Source: Trichuris trichiura
Lineage: Eukaryota; Nematoda; Enoplea; Trichinellida; Trichuridae
Reading direction: 5' to 3'
NCBI GenBank assembly: GCA_037903355.1
Contig: JBAJFE010000004.1
Location: forward strand, 5,812,001-5,876,000
Length of the DNA: 64,000 nucleotides
In this document: positions 33,001-45,600 of the stretch, in pieces
Position numbering within the stretch: position 1 is the first letter of the stretch
Layout of the letters: the number at the start of each line of letters is the position of its first letter
Program-made: the position numbers and the translations under genes
Notes under the pieces: model-generated
The model's database searches: none
What the model saw: only the letters and a program-made list of their open reading frames with translations
What the model was told of the DNA's origin: nothing

Positions 33001-36000
33001 AATCACCCTTTTCATTGAGTCATAGTCCTACAAATCCCATTCAAACGAAACGCTAACCCCTTAACCTGACTGACGCGTCCTCGTTTTGCCAATTTCGCAA
33101 AGCAGTAAACAGCGCAAAAACGGATGAAAGCTAATGAGTTTTCAAACAGCCTTAGCGTCTTTTAGAGTATTTTTTACCGCAAAGAAAGAGTAAAGCAGGG
33201 TGCTCATTAGCTTCACTGTGGTAGCAGAAACTGCTTCCCTATTTCAGATGATTTAATGAACCAGATGACTAAATAGTCAAATTGTCTCTGTGAATTCTTT
33301 ATTGTCAGAGTTCTTTCTAACGTTTCAAAGAGTTTTCTAAAGCTGCAGTGTTAGCTCGCCGGCTCAAGGCAATCAGCTTCGTTAGTAGCTATCAGGAGCT
33401 CTGCCATGTAGCTCTGACTTGTTTTAATTGCTGTTTTCACATTGAAAATGGTATTAATATTCCTAGGCGCACCAAAATAACTGGAATACGCTGTTATAAA
33501 ATTAACAGGCTTTTCTTGCGAAACAAACTGCAGTTAAGTTGAACGAAAGGTAAAAACTTTGCCGAAAAATATTGAAGAAGGACTATTTTTCAGTTTTAAT
33601 CACTGATGAACGGAGCTAACTCACAAAATGATTGAGCTCGATTAACCAGACTGAATGGTGATTTAGAGAATATCATCTTCACGGTACCTTGGTTGAGAGT
33701 GACAATACCTGCAGCCAAAAGAAAGGAAATGAAGTTGATATGCTCAAAAAATCAGAGCAGCGACTTGTCGCCATTAGTTTTGATGGTGTTCTGCACCGAA
33801 ATTTAATGCTCAGAGTACATTTGTTGCCTGAATGTCGGTCTCTATTAGAATACATTTCCAAAAAAAGCAATGCAGTGCTCAAACTGAAGCAACTGTTTTG
33901 TCCATTGCAGTAGTTTGTAGTGGCTCACAGCGAACAGGATGCTGGAGCCCGAAGTGTCTTCTCAGTGTGCTCGCCTCTTTGCTTTCTATAAGCTTCTGTT
34001 CCCTCCTCCCTCTCTTTGTCAGTCAAAGCAGTTTTCCGCAAGCATTGATCTGCTATTAATAGATAACGTCTGAAAGACTGAAAATGATAACCCAGATTTA
34101 GACTGAACAGTCTCTTCAGTTAGCTAATGACACTGCTCTTCATCCTTTCGCAGCGCATGGCAGATTAGACAGCTGATTTTCTAAGAGCCACTAACACAAT
34201 CTTGTATTGGGTCAGGCTTCAGAATCTTCATGAGAATGCGTAATCTGTCTTCAAATTTTGCTCACCAAAGGAGTATATCTGTCTTTCAAATGTTTTCTAT
34301 GAGTACGTTGGTGTTCGCTGCTCCGCCGGAAGAAAGTGAAAGCATTTCGCAAAATGATTTACCAAAACAAGTTTTCACATCATTAGGAACGTGGGCGGAG
34401 AAGTAGTTTAAGCATGCCTGCTGCTGCATCAAACCATGGTTGACGCAAGAGCAGGAGAGAAAAGACGCATGCTCCCTACTGTAGGCAATAGAGAGAAAGA
34501 CAAAAAATTAACTGCCTCTTTCAAAAGCTGAATGGTGCCAAAGGCGTATGAGAAGTGTCAAGGAGTCATGCCTCCAATGCGGCTGACTTTTTCGTATCTT
34601 ATGTAAAAATCTAACTTTGAGCAGCACGAAGCGAGCTAAGCAGGCGCTGACGCGCCGTTCACAGAGCGTCAAACAAGTTCGAGGCTGATGAAAAACAGCC
34701 AGCAACCTTTCAGGTTCCGGCCAGTTTATGCCCTTGACAGCAGATGCCCAAACAAAAGCTGTGGATGTATACACAACAAAGTGACTCCATCCTTCGGTGA
34801 ACTGCCCTAGGAAATAAATGTAAAATTATTGAAATGTCACTAAATAGAGTCCCGCCGTCAGATCACTAGTTCGCGTATGTGTCGTCGTGGAAACTACGGA
34901 TCTTTGACGTCCGAGATGAGATGGGAGTCATGCTTGACAAATTATTCGTTTCATGATCCTCTAGTGAAGCTTGTCACAGCCCATTAACCGCCTGACCGCC
35001 GTTGCATTCTCAGCTCAGCTGCCGGAGATTGACCATGGCACTCTGCTTTAATCTGCAACCTTGTTGTTCTTCAGCATAAAAAGGGCAAAGAAAACAGATG
35101 GTGGACGTATAGTCGATGTTGAGGAGGAATTCAGGGCAACACTTCAAGAAGCATTGAGTGGTTTCAAAACTGTTGTAATGCTGTTGTTAATATCTATAAA
35201 TGGTATTCGCCAGAGTGAATATTGCAATTCATGGAATGTTCAAAATATCACTTGAGCCTATGCTGTACTTGAAGCATCAGGCAAGTCAAGGCATCAGGGC
35301 AAAAGTGGATCGCGTGCCATGCTAAGATCATCTTAAACAGTAATCGAGTTTCGTGCAGGTAGGAATTCACTAGTCTAGTTTGCTTCAGAAAAGCACCGCT
35401 TTGCTTTGACGCACTTGTTCACAGCTCGTATAGTTGACTGAAGCTCTCCATCGTGCCACGCGGCAACTCGTTTTGATTGCAATGTAAATTTTTGCCTGGC
35501 TCAGCTTAGCTCATGAAACCGCCTGATCGCTGCATCATAACATTAACAGTTCTCGCCTGGAACATCGCTGAGTACAGTTGTCTGTAGCATGTGCAGTAGT
35601 TGTTCCTTTCTTCTGAGGAATTTTTAGCATAAACAGGAATGAAACTTTCAGGACTCTTACCAGCATTTAATGGAAGAGATTTTGGACCAGCTATTTTTTT
35701 TTTCTACTGAAGCCTTCCCGCCAGTTACATTCTCCAAACATTCAAGTAATATATAATTATTGCTTTCCATTGCCAAGAATCCAGCGTTCAATCAATCTTT
35801 GAGGTTTTTGCATAGAAGATCCAGCAGGAGGTTGCTAACAGGCAGCTAACCCAAGACCACAAAGTACGCAAAGCAAGTAGACAGTCAGAAAAAGGCATAG
35901 CCATGAATAGAGACTACTTTTTTCTTGCAAACAATACTAGTCAGTTGAGAATGGCATCACGGGGAAGGAAGTAACAATATCTAGCTCATTCTGTGACCAC

Positions 36001-38107
36001 GCTGTATCCCATATTCTCAATATTACCAGGCTTCATTGAGTATATTGCCGGGGTAAAACTCTAATTCTACCTTGGGTTGGTTCATCATAACGTCACTGCC
36101 TTAGAAAGGATGGAACTAGAAAGACGGCGATTCTCAGGGACTGAGGTCAACTTCGATTCCTGAATGAGTCTCTGCGGTGCGCGTTGACAGATCTCCAAGT
36201 TGACGGATGACAGGGCGATGGCTGTGCGCATTGTCCGCAGTGAGCGCGTTGACTCTCCCTTTCTGCATCACCGCGTCCACTGGAGATTAACGCGGACGAT
36301 GATTGATAACACAGGTGATCAGTGCGACAGTGCATCAGTCGGAACAAATGTCGTTTTGTTGAAACAGCGCTGTTTGCTAGAGTCAGACAGGAGGGAACCC
36401 TTGACAGCGCATCGGTTCTGAGTCGGTTTTCGTCAGCAAACTATCATCAGCCGCGACCAGTCTGTACAGCCGTTCAGCGGCTCCTCTTGTGCGCTCTGTT
36501 TACAAGTGTAATTCATACGCATTCTTGTCAGTGGCGGCACAGTCGCTGATTCACTTGCAGCGTACTGTAATTCTGCTGGCCTGGGACGATACGATCTTTT
36601 CTGTTTGCAGCGGTAGGCAGCGGTGTGTGAACGGGGACAATATACTGCCCTCCTTGCCTATGGCGCGGGCACAAAACAAGTCATTGATGACAACGGCGAA
36701 GCGCCACCGTTCATACGCTGTGCCATTTGTACGTACAATTCGGCCGTGGCCTGTTAACAATGCTTAACTGCCTGCTGACGGCTATGTCATACATGAAAAC
36801 TGCGCTGACTGTCACACGATGGTGAACACGATCATTAATCGGACAGTGATGTCATACTTAGGTTCATTTGCGATTATCGTGCTGATTACCGCGCCCTTGC
36901 CGAGGGCTAAGCAAGGATTATGGCGTCCGGCTGGCCATTGATGCTTGTCTAATAGAGGTCAAGATCAAACTGAGCCGACAGTGTCATTTACTAATCCACT
37001 TGGTCTTTTGCACGAAGCAAAGGCTGCTACACCCTGTGACCATTGCTCTGACCCGACTTACTCAGTAGGTCAGCATCAGCTTTGTCGATAAAAGGCACCG
37101 CGCAGATTTGCTCAAAGCGGAACCGCCTTTGTCAAGTTGGCAAGGCGGAATGTCGCCTGGTCAGTGAGTATGATTAGTGGGCAAGTGAACCGCTGTTTCG
37201 AGTAGGCTAACAAATATTTAGCCACTCCCGCAGCAGGCGTTCGACACACTGCTGACATCGTAAAGCAGGTCTGACATATGGTTCTGTCCAGTAAACTTGA
37301 GCAACAAAACAATTCACACGCACGGCCGGTGTTAATACAGTGACTAGTGATTAATGGACACTGAGGGCCAACTAAATGAGCGACATACGGCAACCATGCA
37401 CCAATACAGTGCACTGGCATTGTATCGATTGCAGCAGAATGGAAATGTATATGGCTGGCGAGACCGTCTAACCGTCAGTGATCAAACGTCCTATGTTCAG
37501 CAGAGCGTCAATGCGGTCATTTGATCAAAGAACTGACGACCGCGTGCGTTGCGCAACTGGCAAAGAATTATGGCGCATTGTCGCCTGACATTGCCCGCTG
37601 GCCGCGGCTAACTTGAGGGACAAACAGTCGGATAAGCGTCAGAGACGCCTGAGCGCCGGTGACCCATCCGCTAGTTTTGCGCGCGGACGCAGATCCCTAT
37701 ACTAGACCAATCGTAACTGCCGCCTGGCGGTGTTCCTATCGCAACTGCTCGCGTTCGCCTATCGGCTGTCGGCTGGCCGCCATAGGGCGGGGCCAAGTGG
37801 CAGAAGTCACGTGAAACATCAGGCTTCCAGTTTACGCGCAATCGTAAGATGTCAAACAAGCTATTAGCCAATGAATGGATGAGGATCGGCGAACGTTTGT
37901 AATACGATTTGACAGCTTTCGTGACGTCCGTAGTTAAGTGACAAAGCGATCCCCGTGGTATGGCGAACTGCTCGCGTCCTTTGCCAGAAATCACTCTTCA
38001 GGAAGACAAGTCAATCTGAAAGTTACGCGTTCCGCTGCTGGTTCCCCTGAGCGCTCCGTTTGGTCAAACCTATGTCATTTGGTCAGGCCTTACCGTACGG
38101 AGCAGTA
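24067..38107. other. Long AT-rich gene-poor region upstream of Irx
   Basis: Fourteen kilobases without a recognisable gene. A decayed hammerhead-like site lies at 25920-25952. From about 36.1 kb the sequence becomes visibly less AT-rich and has several random open frames on both strands (36147-36767, 37112-37420, 37671-37994), none with a known domain. This stretch adjoins the homeobox gene and could hold its regulatory elements; that is inference only. Confidence 0.4.
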
Positions 38108-39675
38108 ATGAATCCTCAGGTAGTGTGCTTCAGGTTAGAGGTGACTAATCATTGAATAAACCCTTCCACAGTTGCTGCTATCCACATCACTTGGTCGTAA
38201 GTCGCCTTCAGGTCGCTCTGATCCCTCTCACATTGTACCTACTCCATCAACCGTCAGCCTGCCGATAGGCAGCGGACACCCAATGAATCCGAGTTCATCA
38301 GAAGTTTCCGCAGAGACCATGCGTTTATTGGCCTCTAGCTATGGGCTGGCGCCACATTTGGTTGCCGCTGCGACTGCTAGACTCGACACTAACCCTTCGC
38401 TTGAGCAATTCAGAGCTTTTCCTCATGGATTCGCTTTGGGATTTTATCCTGGCCTAAGCAGCACCTCGGTACTTATACGTCACTTTGACTAGTTGCCCAC
38501 AGGTTGCTTACTCTCTCTTTCTCTCTCTTTTCAGACTGCAGCATCTACCTTGGAAATGAAAGCTGCAACCGACGGCATGCCTGCAGTACTTTCATCACAA
38601 ACACAAACGCTTCCTGCCTATTATCTGGATCCAACTCTGACTGCATCATATCATTATGCTGCTGACAGGTAGCTAACACTATGAAAAAGCTGTCCCCAAT
38701 TTTATTCAGTTCATACATTTATCAGATTTACAAATCCGTTGGACTTGAACGCTGCTCGGCGGAAGAATGCCACTCGAGAGACGACGGCAGCTTTGAAGGC
38801 GTGGCTCTACGAGCATCGAAAAAACCCATATCCGACCAAGGGTGAAAAAATCATGTTGGCTATTATCACCAAAATGACATTGACTCAAGTGAGCAAAAGC
38901 GGTAACTGCTCAGTGCTCTTGACGAAGTTAAGCTCTACCATAGGTGTCCACTTGGTTTGCCAACGCTCGCCGCCGGTTAAAAAAAGAAAACAAAATGACC
39001 TGGTCACCTCGCAATCGGTCTGAAGAGGATGAAGATTGTCAGAACCAGCCACAAGCAGCTGACGGTGCAAGCAGTGGTGCTTCACCTTCAGAAGCTATCC
39101 TGAATCCTACTCCAGATGAGCTGGAAGAACCAGATGATAACAAAAATGAAGATGTAGAAATTGATTGTCCAGCAGTCTCTAGGGATGTTAAAGGTGACCG
39201 AACAGATGAAGAAGTGGTCTCTTGCCAGGTGGTCCAGCCGAAGGCAGTCAGCATGACATTGCTGAATGGTAGCAAACGGACAGATAGTTGTCCTGCGGCT
39301 CGCTCTGAGACTCCGGCAAAGAAACCAAAAATATGGTCTATAGTTGAAGACACAGTGAACGCGTCCACGGAGAGCTCCAGTTCATCTCGATGGTCATCAG
39401 CGACAGCAACCGCTGGCGACATGGACGTCAATGGAATGACGTTCAACCATTGGCAGCACTTGGCTGCCGTCAGCATGTATCAGCGTCTGCCTGCGCTGGG
39501 AACCCTCCCAGGTGTTTTCAGCTATCCGTTTCCATCGACCATTCGACCAGAGATATTCAGTCGTGCTGTTTTACCCAACCTCCAATTACCAGCAGTTGGC
39601 CTCCCAGTATCATCAGCAGGTATGACTGACACTCCTTTTTATCCATTCGCAGGTCGCCGGAGAGTTACGCAATGA
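38108..39675 (+). CDS. irx: Iroquois-class TALE homeodomain transcription factor, 5 exons
   Basis: Nuclear DNA-binding regulator of patterning and neural/muscle cell fate (family knowledge). Inferred exons 38108-38119, 38172-38468, 38535-38668, 38726-38888, 38944-39675; introns 52, 66, 57 and 55 bp; all phases agree; 445 residues. Homeodomain at about 157-219: [29 protein letters not shown]..., with the TALE three-residue loop PYP at 182-184 and recognition helix WFANARR at 206-212; intron 4 splits it between TLTQ and VSTW, upstream of that helix. An acidic stretch follows, then KPKIWS (Trp333), matching the IRO box start (KP[KR]IWSL). The 12 nt first exon (MNPQ) is inferred from a correct donor and in-frame join; otherwise Met at 38283 would be the first internal start. 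Near the end, 39620-39652 could be a 33 nt intron or coding; both stay in frame. Confidence 0.92.
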
Positions 39676-42600
39676 GGATTTGTCCTGCTCACTTTTCCAA
39701 TCCTTTGCCACTATTTTTGCAAACAGAACATCAATGCGCTTAATATTAATGGAGACAATCGATTGTCCGTCAGTGCTTTGCCCAAAGAGTGCACTGTTTT
39801 ACAAATGATTTTTCATAGAATCAGCCAGACTTTACAACAACGAGCATTTGCAGCGATCATGATTGATTAGCACTTTTTAATTATATCGTTGCTGCTTTGA
39901 CACCCCTAACTATAACCAGATGTTTGCCCGCTTAAGTGCCAACCATTTTAACTATCACATTAATCAATGGAGCGAATTCACGGCCCGCAGCGGTCTGACA
40001 AGTTGACAAGCCATGTATCGGCGGCAGTGCTTTTCCCTGTTTTCCTCTTTTTCTCACCGCCGCTGTTCCCGGCTCAGTCTCATCGTACCGTCTGTCATTG
40101 GGTTGCCTTCAACTAGCGTGTCTTACTGTAGCCAGTTATAGAGGCCCGACTGCCTTCACAGGCGGCTAGCATGTCCTGCTTCGGATCACAGTCAGCCACT
40201 TCGTCCATGGTGGCCAAGGTGTCAGAGACGTTGTCCAGGTGATCGCAGACGCAGAATCCAACCATTGGCAGTCTGGTTCAGTGAACCAGCTTTCCAGTGA
40301 AGTCAGCCTAGGCACCATGGCCAAATTTCAAGGCTCTCTGTGCAGCCTACTACGTGCCAAGCGTTTGTGTCGACCTCCAGCCAGACGGAGCACGTGTATC
40401 TGAGGTGCCAAAAGTTGAAAACTTCTGCTTCATTGTCCAGCCAGCAAGCCTGCCTTCTTTATGTTCCCTGATGTCAGTGCTGAATGTCTTATTTTGGACC
40501 TTCTCTCATCCCTACTTCCTTTTCAACAGAGTCACAAAGTAGTCAACGCGGTCTACCGGACCTGTTTTCCTTTGACATCTGCGTTTATGTGCATATCCCT
40601 TGCTTGTTCTAGGTGCCTGCTTCTTCGTTTTTCATTTCCTAGTAAACATACTCTTTCTTTCTCTTGACAGCCCTATTGGCATTTTCAATAAACATCGTGT
40701 AAGTACAATTCTAGCAGTCAGTTTGGTCGCTGTTTCCTGCGACTATAAATAGTTCTGTTTGGCTTCTCTGGTACTACGTGCACTGGTAACAAGGCTGTGT
40801 GGATAGCGGCTGTCGCTTTTGTAGCCAGTTGGTGATGGCTTCGATGAGCATCACGCAAACAATACCAAAAGCGTTGCCGCCCTGCACCAGGCCACCGGCT
40901 AATCCGTAAGCTGTTTGACATTGCCGTTGCCGATGTTTTCCTCTGGCTCGTCTTTATTTGCACAGAATGCTGAGCGGCTTCTCTTAATCTCAGCCGTCAA
41001 CCAGCCTGACTTGTCTGACAGTGATTGAGGATTGTGTTCACATCTTTTTAAACAAGTCAGCACAGAGTAGCTACCTTTGGCGGCTAGCTGAATCGGTAGG
41101 AGTTCAGCAAAAAAGAGAACCGGACCAATGATGATCGTAAACACATGTCGCTGCAGTCTGTTTGCACGGTTGTGAGAGAGTGGCTGACCATCCGACTGGC
41201 GTGTTTCTCTCATTCTTCAGGTACAGTAATAGGGACGTATGGTAGAGTGAGTTGTTGTCGCTCAAGACCAGATTCCGTTTGGCTTCTTTGACTTTCATGA
41301 ACATTATTCTCACTAGCACCTTAAATAAATGTAACATATGACTATTACGTATAGCCTAAGAGGCATGGGCACTGAATATTGCATTTCTGTATGGCATTAG
41401 CATCTTAGAACTAAATTTGTAACATCAGCCCTTTTGAGTCCAGAAATCGTGGTATGAAAAGTGTAGCTTAAGTCAGGCGGTGACCGCCCAGAAAACACAG
41501 ACAACGCGCTTCAGTTTCTTTCGTCAATCAAGCAGATCCAGTAGCACAGTGATGGTGGATATTCTAAGCAGCGACTCAGTGATTATCGTCCATCATAGCG
41601 TGTATCACATTGTCTCAGAGGAATTAGACACTATCCATCCTCATGAGTCGCCGGTCGCACTTCAGTTGAGACTGGTCGAGGTGACAGCGCATCAACTTGT
41701 TTTCCGCGAAAAAGCTGACAGCCGGTGCATGTGACTCTTGTCTGTGGCTGTCTCATTATAAGGCATCATGAAGCAGCTGTCTTCTATTTATTCTTTCCCT
41801 TTTAGTTCACCGTTTTTCTTTTGCCTTTCCCATCAACTTTCGTTGAGCCAGATTTTACACAACCACTCATATTAACAAGTGGGCACCTCGAAAAGGATGC
41901 TGACCAGCGCTGATTAAACGTGATGCCTGAGGCACAGCCGACAGACTAGAGTGGTACATTATCGATGTATTTAGCCGCAAAAGCGATTTGCTTTCAAAGG
42001 CTGATTATCTTCTTCCAGCCAGTGTTATTCATGAACGCCGGTAAGCACTTGGACACGCTAACCGAGGCTAATAACTGTCGCCTAGTTGAATTTCTTCAAT
42101 AGGAGCCTATTGATTCAAGCTTGTATTACACACATTAAGCAATTCTCGTCTTGCAGGATTCATGACACCAAAACCTATCCCTCTTATTTCCTTACTACAG
42201 TGTTGCGTGGGTTTGCTTGCAGACTCGCTTACTCAACAGTTACTGAGTTAAATCATTTAAAGGGCAGAAGGGATGCTTACTGTTAGATTTTTCATCATGA
42301 TCTTTTTGTGAAGAAAGAGGTTAAAAGACTAGAAGTAGACCCAGCGTACCACTGATACATTCCGTAGCCATGTCTGCTACCTCCGTTTATAGGTTGGGTC
42401 AGAGCTCTTGACGATCGTAAATCAATAGCGGCGAGTTAATACTTTGTTGCACAAGAGTGTAATGCACTTTTACACGGCTAATAACTTGCCCGAAACAATG
42501 ATAATGTCCTGTCATTATAAGCCATCGACGCTGGCCATAATGGAGCGCATCGTAGATAAATCAGATAAAAAGACTGAGCACAATTTCACGGACACCGCAG

Positions 42601-45600
42601 CTGTACGACTTAGCCGTCGTAAAGCGAGAAGCGAATGGATGATAACATCGATTCAGTTTGACCGGCAGTACACCCATCCATAGGCTGGAAGGATATCAGA
42701 ACCATAGGTATTTAGTTCATGTTGAAGAAACCTTGTCTGTCTCCTTGACCAGAAAATAACACGCGCAGCGCGTTGGTTAGGACGGAGGAGGTTGGCGTGA
42801 AACGTCGCCACTGGCGTTGGGAGGTGAGCGACGGCGCCAGCTGTCCGTTGCGGTTTGATCAAATCTATCCAACTTTCAGGCTAACGCAACACGTCGTCGC
42901 GAAATACTTGGCACCCGGCTGTGAGGAATCTGTCAAACTGATAGCACCCTCAGCGTCGACGGCTGCTGGCGATCGTCAGTGACGACGAATGGTCCGGCGC
43001 GGCAACCATCGAACAACCGGATGCTTGAACATTCCAACTAGGTGTTTGACACTTGTTCCGTGGATAGTCGTCCCCTACAAACCCTCGCATCTTATGCCTA
43101 CCCGTACATATCTTAGCAGCTGCTTAGGCGCTTTCTGACTAGCGGACTGGCATGGAACAGCACAGGCCCAACTCGGTTGCCTTTGAAATACAATGCCATG
43201 TTAAGTGTTTTTGCTTTTTCTAGCGTTCCAGCAATGAAAGAAAACAACAGCGACTGTTCTTTTTAATCATCAATGAAATAATGTCACCCCGTTTCGTCCT
43301 TTCTGAGTGTATTATAACAAGGTGTCTTTATCAAAAAAAAAGCATCAAAGCGGCATACTAATAACTGGGTAATGCTGGACAGCACCCCTGGTTTGGGAGT
43401 TTAACCCTTTGCAGGGGCTTTTAAAATCATCCGTTAATGTAAAATCAGTTGACCTCTACCATGTGACCTCGTCCTGCAGCTGTAAAAAAACTGTTGCCTC
43501 TTGCAGACTTGAAATGCTCCTACTAAAGTATCGCACTTTAGCTGCCTAATTCGGTATCTGCACAGCAGCAGACCAAATCAGCTGGCCTTTTATCTTTAAA
43601 CTTATCTCTAAGAGTACGTTATTAGGTCGTTGAGTAGTCCAAGTAATCAAGAAGGATTCAACTTTGTCCAGCAATTCTTGTAAGCCTTGTCTCTATGTTT
43701 TTCCTTACGTGGAGCAGCCTGGTTTCTGTCATTAAGAGTCTGTGAACATGCAATAACAGAACAAAAGGTCCGTCTAACAGTTGGTGATCAGTTTATCAGC
43801 GGAAAGCAGGCAACAAAAAACCTAAGGGACAATTTGAATCATTCACTTAGAACTTGTTATGTCTTTAGCGTCAGGGTAACTGGACTGGCCCTGTAAGAAT
43901 GAAAATTGATTGCCCTTAAAATCGTTCGCTCTCAGGATTGACCATCCCCATTTAAGACATCAGAAGTTCCTTGCTTAAGAGGCTGCGTAATGTATAATTA
44001 TTATTTCTCAAGGAAAACATGACTCTCTGATGCCAGCTGGCCGGGTTCGGCAAGTGGAAATCGCACTGGTGATCATGATTACCCATTTTGAATACTATTT
44101 TTAATCTCAATGAGACCTGAGAGAGTGAGGGAGTACTTAGTGAGCTAGCTGAAAATCGAATAAGTGTTCCGTCAGTAGCATAGACGATTGCGCGCCCTGA
44201 AGTGACTAGGCAAATAAAAGAAGTCTGCAGAAAAACTGGACATTTTACTTGCACGTTTTTACAGCCGAACGCGTCGACCTGAACAATCGGCTAACAACAT
44301 AATCTACGTTTCAGACTGGAATTGAGGCTAGCGTTTGGGAAACTGGAACAAGCGCCGTCCATGCAAGTATGCCTGCCACACATGGCCTGGCAAAGTTGAT
44401 TAGACTGTTTACAGAAGTTGCATTTGTTTAAACCCGTAGGGTCTGGCCTTATCGAGGCGTGAATGTTCTTGGGTGCAGCTGTCCCGGTTTGGTGGTGTCG
44501 CTACTTGCACTATCACGAGTTGGAATTTGCACTAGGAAAACGAATCATATATGAACTTGATAATTTGTTTATTGCGTTAGTTCCGCACACGGCAGATTGC
44601 TAGGTGATGTTACGGAATGCAGCGTTCGACAAGAATCTTCGAGCACTAAATGTTTGAAGAAGAACTTCAGAATAACAGCGACCCACAAAACAGCGTGTTG
44701 CATTAGCACCGCCGCTCGAACCGCTGCGAAGTTTGCAACAGGGAAAAGTCGTCAGTCATCAAAATCCAGTTGCCGAAACATGCAACATGCCGAAAGGTCA
44801 GTTTCAAATGGTGTGTACTGGAAATAGACGCAGATCAGAAAAGCCAGAGCAAATGTATCGCCTGTGACAGGATTCCGCGCTGGAATGCAAGTAAAAATGT
44901 TGAGTCTATGCCAGCCACCCTGCAAAACGCATGCTGCATTGTCTGAATTTTGGCAGGCACACCAGCTACGGTGCGCTAGCAATGCCATTGCTACTTCAAT
45001 AAACTAGCATAGGACTAGTGGCAGACTACCCTTGTCGATTCCAATAATCTGTTCGCAGCAGGCATCCTGCTGCCTAATCCATGCTGAATGCTAGGTTACA
45101 CGGAATGCAGAAGTCGTTTCCATTAGAATTACAGCAGCAGCGGTGATTGACTTTGCTTGTACTGAAAGCGGAAGGTCAGTTCCGCAAGGTTGTGCTAAAA
45201 CGTGCATCTTGTCTTGCAGTTAATTCAGCTGCTGGTCGTCAGTACTGACGTTCACTAGCGCAGTTCGGCTTGCAATGACGATACACCAGTATTTCCTTTC
45301 TGTCACTGCCCTCCTCACGAGCCGGAAATCTTAACTACATTTCTTCAATTTGCCAATGTAATTTATTAGGTTTTCTTGCAGTCAACCTGTGTTACTAGTT
45401 TTGACATAATATTTCTAGGTATTTCAAGGTAGCCTTGACAAAAAGCCCTGTTTTACTCATGAATGAAAGTTAAGTGACCAGCATACTAATGAATGTAGAG
45501 ATCCCAACAAGGAAGTTTTCTCTGCATCATAAAGCTTCTTTGCATTGCACAGGGGGGCATGACGTTTTTCTATGTTCAAAGGCTATCCGGCTCCCTCCCG

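Noticed and set aside
34680..34700. CTGATGA string (GGCTGATGAAAAACAGCC)
   Set aside because: Only the first hammerhead half is present; no stem II/GAAA arrangement follows.
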